Assembly (NCBI GenBank): GCA_937934635.1
Contig: CALGZD010000292.1
Location: 1-11,896, forward strand
Length of the DNA stretch: 11,896 nucleotides
Reading direction: 5' to 3'
Source of the DNA: an uncultured Deinococcales bacterium
GTDB lineage: Bacteria > Deinococcota > Deinococci > Deinococcales > Trueperaceae
Notes under the pieces: generated by a model
Seen by the model: only the letters and a program-made list of their open reading frames with translations
Told to the model about the DNA's origin: nothing
Databases searched by the model: none
Shown here: piece by piece, positions 6,870-11,896 of the stretch
Layout of the letters: the number at the start of each line of letters is the position of its first letter
Position numbering within the stretch: the stretch's first letter is position 1
Program-made: the position numbers and the translations under genes

Positions 6870-6908
6870 TCACATTTGACAATAAAAATACTACGGGTTT
6901 AAATGTGA
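6870..6908. promoter_or_regulatory. Inverted repeat over the tctC promoter, candidate operator
   Basis: TCACATTT (6870-6877) and AAATGTGA (6901-6908) are perfect 8-bp inverted arms with centres 31 bp apart, about three helical turns. They overlap the -35 and -10 boxes. A third related element, ACATTT at 6920-6925, forms a second inverted pair with AAATGT at 6901-6906. The arrangement suits a repressor or activator of carboxylate uptake. The protein is unknown and is not encoded in the window. Confidence 0.45.
6876..6904 (+). promoter_or_regulatory. Promoter of the tctCBA operon
   Basis: Perfect -35 TTGACA (6876-6881), a 17-base spacer and TTAAAT (6899-6904) as -10, about 40 bases before the tctC ATG. 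It is the best sigma70-type promoter in the window. Confidence 0.55.
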
Positions 6909-6944
6909 ACTGCAAGATTACATTTTATTGGAGGTCTAAATAGT

Positions 6945-7907
6945 ATGAAACGTATTCTATTAGTGGCAGTTGTTGCTATGTTCGCAGCAGTTGGCTTTGC
7001 TCAACCAAGCAGTACCGAGTGTATTGCCCCAGCTAGCCCTGGTGGCGGTTGGGACTTTACCTGCCGTGTACCTGGTGCACAAGTTATGCAAGAACTCGGT
7101 CTAGTAAGTGGCGCAATGAAAGTCACCAACATGTCTGGTGGTGGCGGTGGTGTTGCTATGGCAAATGTCGTACAACAACGTACTGATGATGACAACCTAA
7201 TCGTTGCAGCCAGTGCAGCTACAGCAACTCGCTTAGCTCAAAACAAGTATGCAGGTCTGACTGCTGATGACATTCGCTGGATTGGTGCGCTTGGTGCTGA
7301 CTTTGGCGTTTTAGCAGTAGCTGCTGATTATCCAGTCAACACACTTGCTGAACTTATGGGTGTTATGAAGATTGCTCCTGATATGGTTACTTTTGTTGGT
7401 GGTAGTGCTGTCGGTGGTTTTGACCACATTAAGCCACTACTTGCTGCTAGACAAGCTGGTGTAGATGACCTATCAGTCTTTAACTACGTTTCTTTTGACG
7501 GTGGCGGTCCTGCGCTTATCGAAGTTAAGAGTGGTCGTGCACAAGTCTTCACAGGTGATACATCTGAGGTACTTGGTGACCTAGATGCTGGCTTAATCAA
7601 GGTAATTGCTGTTTTTGCTCCAAACCCAGTTGCTCGCTTAGGTGACGCACCAACAGCAGTTTCACAAGGCTATGACGTAGTTGCTGGTAACTGGCGTGGA
7701 TTTTATGGTCCACCTGGCATGTCTGATGATGCATACAACGAGTGGGTGAACATTGTTAAAACTGTAGCTAGTTCAGACGAATGGTTAACGCTGCGTGACG
7801 AAAACGGTCTCGCACCATTTGAAAGCTTCGGTAGTGACTTTGCAGCATTTGCTAATCAGCAAATCGAAATCATTGGTGCAATCTCTCAAGAACTTGGCAT
7901 CGAATAA
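6945..7907 (+). CDS. tctC: Tripartite tricarboxylate transporter substrate-binding protein (TctC family)
   Basis: 320 residues, the usual length for the family. A Sec signal peptide at residues 1-19 is probably cleaved at GFA-Q. There is no lipobox, so the mature protein should be free in the periplasm. ECIAPASPGGGWDFTCR follows, matching the PGGGxD region that contacts the carboxylate in TctC proteins. The glycine-rich NMSGGGGGVAMANV matches the family's N.pGagG segment. VTFVGGSAVGGFDHIKPL and SGRAQVFTGDTSEVL fit the second lobe, and the C-terminus is intact. It captures an organic acid and hands it to TctA/TctB; the sequence does not reveal which acid. GGAGGT (6930-6935) lies nine bases before the ATG. 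It is the first gene of the operon, and tctB begins 24 bases after its stop. Confidence 0.92.
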   Translation: MKRILLVAVVAMFAAVGFAQPSSTECIAPASPGGGWDFTCRVPGAQVMQELGLVSGAMKVTNMSGGGGGVAMANVVQQRTDDDNLIVAASAATATRLAQNKYAGLTADDIRWIGALGADFGVLAVAADYPVNTLAELMGVMKIAPDMVTFVGGSAVGGFDHIKPLLAARQAGVDDLSVFNYVSFDGGGPALIEVKSGRAQVFTGDTSEVLGDLDAGLIKVIAVFAPNPVARLGDAPTAVSQGYDVVAGNWRGFYGPPGMSDDAYNEWVNIVKTVASSDEWLTLRDENGLAPFESFGSDFAAFANQQIEIIGAISQELGIE

Positions 7908-7931
7908 TATCTACTATGGCAGACTATAATT

Positions 7932-8375
7932 ATGGCAGATAGAATTGCTGGACTTGTCGTTCTAGCCTTTGCCATTATTTACGGACTCGGGGCCTCGCGC
8001 CTCGAGTCTGGTTTTGGTTCTGGTCCCGTCGGCCCGAAACTTTTCCCCACAATTTTGGCTACTTTGATAGGTGTCTGTGCCATCGCAATGCAATTTAGAA
8101 CAGACCCCCCTATCAATTGGCCAAAGGGATCACAAATTTGGTTAAAGTTCCTATTACTTATTGCGGCTTTTTTATTTTATGCTTACGGTCCAATTAGTGT
8201 CAGGCAGCTTGGTTTTATCATTTCAACAAGCTTTGTCACTGCAGTGGTCAGTATTTTCTTTGGTGCAAAATTTTTGCAGTCGATTGTTGTTGGCGTACTC
8301 GCTAGCACCATTCTCTACGCTATTTTTGTCTTTGGGCTTGATTTGTCTCTACCTATAGGGAATGTTTTTAACTAA
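7932..8375 (+). CDS. tctB: Tripartite tricarboxylate transporter small membrane subunit (TctB family)
   Basis: 147 residues with four hydrophobic helices: about 5-22, 37-53, 68-85 and a long C-terminal pair at about 92-140. The first loop, LESGFGSGPVGPKLFPTILA, is the recognisable TctB signature, with the GPxxFP motif preceding helix 2. It is an inner-membrane partner of TctA. No Shine-Dalgarno sequence precedes the ATG. An out-of-frame 8-codon frame starting ATGGCAGA at 7916 overlaps the true start, and the same eight bases recur at the tctB ATG. Translation may therefore depend on coupling with tctC. The stop TAA overlaps the tctA ATG by one base (TAATG). Confidence 0.88.
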   Translation: MADRIAGLVVLAFAIIYGLGASRLESGFGSGPVGPKLFPTILATLIGVCAIAMQFRTDPPINWPKGSQIWLKFLLLIAAFLFYAYGPISVRQLGFIISTSFVTAVVSIFFGAKFLQSIVVGVLASTILYAIFVFGLDLSLPIGNVFN

Positions 8376-9889
8376 TGGAAGTATTTCAACTTTTACAAGA
8401 TGGTTTTAGCATTGCGCTACAACCAAATAATCTGTTACTAGCATTTATCGGTGTATTGCTTGGAACGATTATTGGCATGTTGCCAGGCGTAGGACCAATT
8501 AACACTATTGCTATTCTCATTCCTATTACCTTTGCCTTAGAACTTAATCCTGCATCAGCCATCATTATGTTTGCAGGTATTTACTACGGCTCTATGTACG
8601 GTAATTCCATCAGTAGTATTTTGCTCAATGTACCTGGTACGGCTGCTTCTGTTGTAACTGCACTTGATGGTTATCCTATGGCACAATCTGGACGAGCAGG
8701 TCCAGCTTTGGCAATGTCTGCTATTGCCTCATTTATAGGTGGCACACTATCAATCTTTGCACTGATATTTTTTGCACCAATATTATCTCAATGGGCAATC
8801 GATTTTGGTCCTGCTGAGTACTTCGTATTGATGGTCTTTGCCTTTTCTACACTTTCTAGCTTGACTGGAGATAATGTATTTAAAGGGTTGATTGCTGCCA
8901 TGCTTGGACTAGTCATGGCAACAGTAGGACTTGACCCACAAGGTACAGCACTTCGCTTTACTTTTAACAACATGAACCTTTTTGATGGTTTAGATTTTGT
9001 AGTCGTTGTTATTGGCTTTTTTGCTATCAGCGAAGTCTTCCAAATGCTTAGCGAAACCGATTCAGGACAAACTGTACAATATAAAGTCAAACAAGTTTGG
9101 ATTAGTGGTAGAGACTTCATGCGTTCACTCGCTACGATGATTGGCAGTAGTATTTCTGGCTTCATCATTGGTGTGTTACCAGGTGCTGGTGCAACCATGG
9201 CAAGCTTTGTAGCCTATACAACCACAAAGCAAATTGTTGATAGCGAAGACGAGTTTGGTAAGGGTGATATCCGTGGTGTTGCCGCGCCAGAGGCAGCAAA
9301 TAATGCAGCGTCAGTTGGTGCATTCATTCCTATGTTAACGCTTGGCGTGCCAGGCAGTGGCACAACTGCGGTTATGCTTGCAGCACTTTTAAGTTATGGT
9401 GTTACCCCTGGTCCACTTCTTATTGAAAATAATCCCGAAGTATTTTGGGGCTTGGCTGCCTCTATGTATATTGGCAACTTGATGTTGCTAGTACTAAACC
9501 TTCCGCTTGTTGGTCTATTTGCAAGAATCTTGCTAGTACCCCGTTGGGTACTTATGCCGCTGGTTACCATCTTAAGTTTTGTTGGTGTTTATGCAGTAAA
9601 CAACAACCCCTTTGACTTACTCTTAATGACAGGTTTTGGTGTTTTGGGTTATCTGATGCGTAAAACTGGCTTTCCACTTGCGCCAGTCATTCTTGGTTTG
9701 GTGCTTGGTGAATTGATGGAAACTAATTTGCGACGTGCTATGACTTATAGCCGTGGGGATTGGCAGATACTTTTCGAAAGTAATATTTGTATTGCGCTTT
9801 GGATACTGACAGTAATTAGTTTGTTTGTACCACCGTTAATCAAGAGAGTTATGAAGGCTCGAGCCAAGCGCTCAACCCTCGCAAATTAA
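8375..9889 (+). CDS. tctA: Tripartite tricarboxylate transporter large permease subunit (TctA family)
   Basis: 504 residues, full length for the family, with about 12 membrane helices. It carries the duplicated TctA signature: [16 protein letters not shown] at residues 26-41 and [17 protein letters not shown] at about 260-277. The internal two-repeat fold that forms the transport path is thus visible. Other conserved stretches are [21 protein letters not shown] and [30 protein letters not shown]. It translocates the carboxylate, probably using an ion gradient as known for the family. The start codon overlaps the tctB stop (TAATG), a typical termination-reinitiation arrangement giving balanced subunits. 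The short basic C-terminus contains palindrome copy 5. A strong terminator begins about 20 bases after the stop. Confidence 0.94.
   Translation: MEVFQLLQDGFSIALQPNNLLLAFIGVLLGTIIGMLPGVGPINTIAILIPITFALELNPASAIIMFAGIYYGSMYGNSISSILLNVPGTAASVVTALDGYPMAQSGRAGPALAMSAIASFIGGTLSIFALIFFAPILSQWAIDFGPAEYFVLMVFAFSTLSSLTGDNVFKGLIAAMLGLVMATVGLDPQGTALRFTFNNMNLFDGLDFVVVVIGFFAISEVFQMLSETDSGQTVQYKVKQVWISGRDFMRSLATMIGSSISGFIIGVLPGAGATMASFVAYTTTKQIVDSEDEFGKGDIRGVAAPEAANNAASVGAFIPMLTLGVPGSGTTAVMLAALLSYGVTPGPLLIENNPEVFWGLAASMYIGNLMLLVLNLPLVGLFARILLVPRWVLMPLVTILSFVGVYAVNNNPFDLLLMTGFGVLGYLMRKTGFPLAPVILGLVLGELMETNLRRAMTYSRGDWQILFESNICIALWILTVISLFVPPLIKRVMKARAKRSTLAN
9856..9865. repeat. GGCTCGAGCC palindrome, copy 5
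   Basis: Perfect 10-bp palindrome at the extreme 3' end of tctA, read as Ala-Arg-Ala in the cytoplasmic basic tail (KARAKR), where protein sequence is little constrained. Confidence 0.7.
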
Positions 9890-9909
9890 TACACCTGAGA
9901 TCTCACACT

Positions 9910-9942
9910 AAAAATAGGAGCTAGCGAAGCTCCTATTTTTTT
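9910..9942. terminator. Strong bidirectional intrinsic terminator between tctA and the biotin ligase gene
   Basis: AAAAATAGGAGCT (9910-9922) and AGCTCCTATTTTT (9928-9940) form a perfect 13-bp stem with a 5-base loop. A T-run follows on the plus strand (9936-9942) and a five-T run on the minus strand. It serves the converging tctCBA and biotin ligase transcripts. Confidence 0.92.
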
Positions 9943-9943
9943 C

Positions 9944-10642
9944 TCAAAACTCCCTCAAACTAAACTCGCTTAATGTCCCCGTACAAAAGGTTTTTATTTC
10001 ACCATCAACCAATAGCTTTAAACAACCATTAGCATCTACACCTGACGCCAGTCCTGATACAGATACTTTATTGTCTTTTAGCGTCACTGATTGATTGTTT
10101 AGGAGATCAAAAGGTGCAAACGCTTTAGTTATGGGATGTTGGGAGAGCTCGAGCCCACGCTCTACCCCCGCCAAAACAAGCTCGTGAACAGTCTCTACCT
10201 CCAAAGCCAACTGCCCTCCCCCACTAGGCACATCATTCAGTGCATTCACCCCTATTCCTAAAATCAAATAGCCACGAAAATATTCAGGCAATATCCCTGC
10301 CACCTTTTTCCCTGAAACATATAAATCGTTAGGCCACTTGATTCCAACATTCATTTCCATTTCTATTTCCATTTCTATCGCAGAAAACTCTTGCGCTAAA
10401 CCAACCGCAATAGCACTACTTAAAGATTGTTTTTGATAGATGCCTTCGGTATCTTCAATAGCAATACTTTGATAACTTCCACCACTAGCACTTTGCCATT
10501 CTCGCCCAAAACGTCCGCGTCCTTTAGTCTGAATTTCAGCGCGAATCACTAGCCCATTTACAATCTTATTATCAACAATTCGATTGCGAATTTCATCTTG
10601 TGTAGAAGAAATTTCTTTGAATGCTTCAACTTTATATGTCAT
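9944..10642 (-). CDS. birA: Biotin-[acetyl-CoA carboxylase] ligase, class I (no DNA-binding domain)
   Basis: 232 residues. The enzyme activates biotin to biotinyl-AMP and attaches it to the carrier lysine of biotin-dependent carboxylases. GRGRFGREWQSASGGSY (41-57) is the biotin/ATP loop, IKWPNDLYVSGKKVAGILPE (101-120) the central catalytic motif and LILGIGVNALN (126-136) the third conserved strand. The last 40 or so residues form the small C-terminal domain. The N-terminal helix-turn-helix of bifunctional BirA is absent, so it should not act as a biotin repressor. Residues 90-97 (EMEIEMEM) are an acidic insertion coded by a 12-bp microsatellite just before the catalytic motif. No strong ribosome binding site is seen. 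An 11-codon frame in the same reading frame ends with TAG directly at the ATG. Confidence 0.9.
   Translation of the reverse strand: MTYKVEAFKEISSTQDEIRNRIVDNKIVNGLVIRAEIQTKGRGRFGREWQSASGGSYQSIAIEDTEGIYQKQSLSSAIAVGLAQEFSAIEMEIEMEMNVGIKWPNDLYVSGKKVAGILPEYFRGYLILGIGVNALNDVPSGGGQLALEVETVHELVLAGVERGLELSQHPITKAFAPFDLLNNQSVTLKDNKVSVSGLASGVDANGCLKLLVDGEIKTFCTGTLSEFSLREF
10147..10154. repeat. GCTCGAGC palindrome, copy 6
   Basis: Core GCTCGAGC with one outer base matching (AGCTCGAGCC), inside the biotin ligase gene, read as Gly-Leu-Glu-Leu. This is the same frame as copy 4 and differs from copies 1, 2, 3 and 5. Confidence 0.55.
10350..10380. repeat. 12-bp microsatellite in the biotin ligase gene
   Basis: CATTTCCATTTCTATTTC-type repeats on the plus strand code the EMEIEMEM run just before the KWPND motif. 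Length changes in steps of three or six bases would keep the frame. Confidence 0.6.
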
Positions 10643-10678
10643 CTAAACTATTCTTTTTCTAGCAAACTTTTTTGTCAT
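10643..10678 (-). other. 11-codon upstream frame abutting the biotin ligase start
   Basis: ATG at 10678 overlaps the TGA of the small frame at 10675 (ATGA) and reads MTKKFARKRIV before TAG. The TAG is immediately followed by the ligase ATG in the same frame. It could be a leader peptide coupling translation, a decayed N-terminal extension, or chance. Confidence 0.25.
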
Positions 10679-10866
10679 GTTGTCTCTTTGAGAGACTCTA
10701 AATTAGAGTTATAGCGAAGTAAATCATAAATGCCATCATTACCAATATGACGATATCTTTTAACTTCTTTATCTTTCGGTTCTAATGATTTGTCTTTCGG
10801 TTCTAATGATTTGTCCTTCGGTTCTACTGCCAACTTTCTTTGCTCATGGATTATGACTTTTTTCTT
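10675..10866 (-). CDS. Small unrecognised open frame upstream of the biotin ligase gene (possible gene remnant)
   Basis: A 63-residue frame lies between a TGA at 10867 and the TGA at 10675; the only start-like codon is TTG at 10833, giving about 52 residues. The coordinates show the whole open stretch. It is lysine- and glutamate-rich, with a threefold EPKDKSL heptad (residues 15-33) from a 21-bp tandem repeat. It then reads KRYRHIGNDGIYDLLRYNSNLES, a composition that looks like real protein. I do not recognise the family. No ATG or good ribosome binding site is present, so it may be the surviving 3' end of a larger gene or a tiny gene co-transcribed with the ligase. Confidence 0.3.
   Translation of the reverse strand, partial: KKKVIIHEQRKLAVEPKDKSLEPKDKSLEPKDKEVKRYRHIGNDGIYDLLRYNSNLESLKETT
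10760..10828. repeat. 21-bp tandem repeat, three units
   Basis: The unit (T)CTTTCGGTTCTAATGATTTG repeats about three times with one or two changes. In the minus-strand small frame it encodes the EPKDKSL heptads. Confidence 0.75.
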
Positions 10867-11279
10867 TCAGTTTAGTATTACTCAAACAATTTCCTAATTA
10901 CCGCAAACTCAGGCGCTAGCTTTGTTTGAAAACAGTCATGAGAATAACACAAAGGCTTTACTAAACAACATGAGTTAATGAATACCAACGACTCCATCAC
11001 TCCCAAGTCACTCCTAAATCAATAAAGTTGAATATCAAAACAAAGCAGCCTAAAACCCAGATATATCGAAGTCTATGAATACCGTTAATCTAGGCAATTT
11101 GAATATTGTACAACTAGCTAGCTATCTAGAGCCGTAGCTTGTAAAACCAACCCAATTTCATAAATGAGAAGATGAAAAATACTGGACTCTCTTTAAGAAA
11201 AATCTTAGCCTTTAATCTTTTTCAGACTTATCTGTAACGCCTCGCTAACCTTTCGACACTTTTTCGACACCCCACCCCC
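10867..11279. other. Spacer without a clear gene, possibly decayed coding DNA
   Basis: No long frame on either strand. On the minus strand a 39-residue frame (10878-10997, MESLVFINSCC... ending AVIRKLFE) and a hydrophobic scrap just before it (about 11000-11070, WVLGCFVLIFNFIDLG) lie in different frames. This would fit a frameshifted, decaying gene whose tail is the small frame at 10675-10866. I do not recognise the ancestor. Confidence 0.3.
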
Positions 11280-11285
11280 TATAGT
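11280..11285 (+). promoter_or_regulatory. Candidate -10 box before the structured leader
   Basis: TATAGT lies such that transcription would begin near 11292, at the 5' arm of the leader's closing stem. No matching -35 is visible; two TTCGAC copies upstream are badly spaced. Confidence 0.25.
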
Positions 11286-11289
11286 TGCG

Positions 11290-11406
11290 CCTTAGGGAAA
11301 ACGTGTCTGACAAGACACAGTTTTAGCGGGGCAAAATGGTTAGTTCCTAACCATTAAGCAACTCACTACAAAATTAAATTTATTCAGAAAAGATTCCCTA
11401 CGGAGG
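11290..11406 (+). ncRNA. Structured 5' leader, candidate cis-regulatory RNA
   Basis: Three helices can form together. The closing stem pairs CCTTAGGG (11290-11297) with CCCTACGG (11396-11403), with one mismatch, and can extend by two A-T pairs. The second helix is AAAACGTGTCT (11298-11308) with AGACACAGTTTT (11313-11324), with one bulged A and a GACA loop. The third is AATGGTTAG (11335-11343) with CTAACCATT (11347-11355), a perfect 9-bp stem with a TTC loop. The 3' arm of the closing stem covers the CGG of the ribosome binding site CGGAGG (11401-11406), so folding would limit initiation at the ATG at 11414. I could not match it to a known riboswitch class. Confidence 0.45.
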
Positions 11407-11413
11407 TCGATAT

Positions 11414-11896
11414 ATGTCTGTAAAGAGATATGGTCTTTTACATTTATTATTGCTAGCAGCGATGTTTTGGCTGTTAATTAGCTGTGGTGCAGCAACACCC
11501 GTTAAGCCTACAGCTAATGTTACAAACACAGCATCTACTAGCGAACTCAGCGTAGACACTAAAGGCATAAATGCTGATAGTCATGAATTCCAAGCACTAA
11601 TCGGCAGAATGAACACTAATGCTGTGCTCGAAAATAACAAGGCTGCCTTGCAACAAACGCCAAGTGCTTCAGGTAGCGTCAGCTACAGCCCACCATTGCA
11701 GCCACTATTTACTGGCTCTTCAAAAGTTGGCATGAAGCTACTGATTATCAGTGCGAATGGTAATGCCACTACCGCAGATGATGCTGACCCTGTACTTGAT
11801 GGCGTCCGTTACTTTGCTCAAGAAATCGGCATTCCTTACGATGTCATGATTGCTTCTTCTGAACCCTTAACTGAAGCTAAACTTATAGCAGCAAAT
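11414..11896 (+). CDS. Lipoprotein with Agd3-like N-terminal region, C-terminus cut by window edge
   Basis: The first 161 codons are visible. The N-terminus is a lipoprotein signal peptide with hydrophobic core and lipobox LISC (Cys24), so the protein is membrane-anchored outside the cytoplasm. A low-complexity Thr/Ala/Ser linker spans about 27-45, and a further polar stretch runs to about 100. From residue 107 a KLLIISANGN strand begins, followed by DPVLDGVRYFAQEIGIPYDVMIAS. This resembles the first module of Agd3-type exopolysaccharide deacetylases, where a similar strand-helix-strand (yGIPYEVL) precedes the catalytic domain. The similarity is from memory and the catalytic part is outside the window, so the function is tentative. 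The start is secure: CGGAGG lies seven bases before the ATG. It follows the structured leader directly. Confidence 0.7.
   Translation, partial: MSVKRYGLLHLLLLAAMFWLLISCGAATPVKPTANVTNTASTSELSVDTKGINADSHEFQALIGRMNTNAVLENNKAALQQTPSASGSVSYSPPLQPLFTGSSKVGMKLLIISANGNATTADDADPVLDGVRYFAQEIGIPYDVMIASSEPLTEAKLIAAN

Noticed and set aside
8001..8006. A seventh CTCGAG site, in tctB
   Set aside because: Its flanks (GCCTCGAGTC) do not extend the GCTCGAGC palindrome, so it was not counted.
8788..9198. 136-codon minus-strand frame inside tctA
   Set aside because: Antisense shadow of a clear membrane permease; Lys/Ser/Thr-rich composition with no recognisable domain.
11290..11406. c-di-GMP-I (GEMM) or purine riboswitch
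   Set aside because: GGGGCAAA before a hairpin and GCAA after it recall GEMM, but the conserved GACGCAAAGCC segment and second lobe are missing. The junction sequences do not fit the purine class either.

Overview
The window is moderately AT-rich (by eye near 40% GC) bacterial DNA. It encodes two lipoproteins, a Sec-dependent periplasmic-type binding protein with its membrane partners, and several soluble enzymes. A tripartite tricarboxylate transporter (TctCBA) with a freely secreted, non-lipidated binding protein points to a diderm heterotroph. I cannot fix the phylum. The style of the TctC signal peptide would fit Deinococcota, but that is only an impression. No phage or transposase gene, CRISPR array, tRNA or rRNA is visible.

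Layout from left to right. (1) 2-2050, minus strand: most of a large multi-spanning membrane protein starting at TTG, with its C-terminus beyond the window edge. (2) 2203-3360, minus: an NAD(P)-dependent, homoserine-dehydrogenase-like oxidoreductase with a C-terminal SAF domain. (3) 3531-4226, minus: a HAD-family hydrolase carrying a QDEL pentad repeat. (4) 4227-5013: a long AT-rich spacer holding a probable remnant of a MATE transporter N-terminus and several small hairpins. (5) 5014-6351, minus: a subtilisin-type lipoprotein protease with an eightfold GAFGA-type repeat. (6) 6352-6944: a divergent intergenic region with a good promoter and a nested inverted repeat. (7) 6945-9889, plus: the tctC-tctB-tctA operon, closed by a strong bidirectional terminator at 9910-9942. 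(8) 9944-10642, minus: a biotin-protein ligase without the DNA-binding domain, preceded by a small unrecognised open frame. (9) 10643-11413: mostly non-coding and partly decayed, ending in a structured RNA-like leader. (10) 11414 to the edge, plus: a lipoprotein resembling Agd3-type polysaccharide deacetylases.

Functionally these are mostly independent units. The tct genes form one transport system: TctC captures a carboxylate in the periplasm and TctA/TctB move it across the inner membrane. The substrate cannot be read from the sequence. The protease and the Agd3-like lipoprotein act at the cell surface. The large membrane protein is probably linked to envelope or polysaccharide biology.

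The most interesting signals are at the DNA level. A palindrome GGCTCGAGCC (core GCTCGAGC) recurs six times in 11.9 kb, in all three reading frames of unrelated genes, which resembles the HIP1 element of cyanobacteria. Short tandem duplications, most often with a 15-bp period, appear in coding and non-coding DNA alike. The last gene is preceded by a leader that can fold into a closing stem around two hairpins, with the closing stem overlapping the ribosome binding site.
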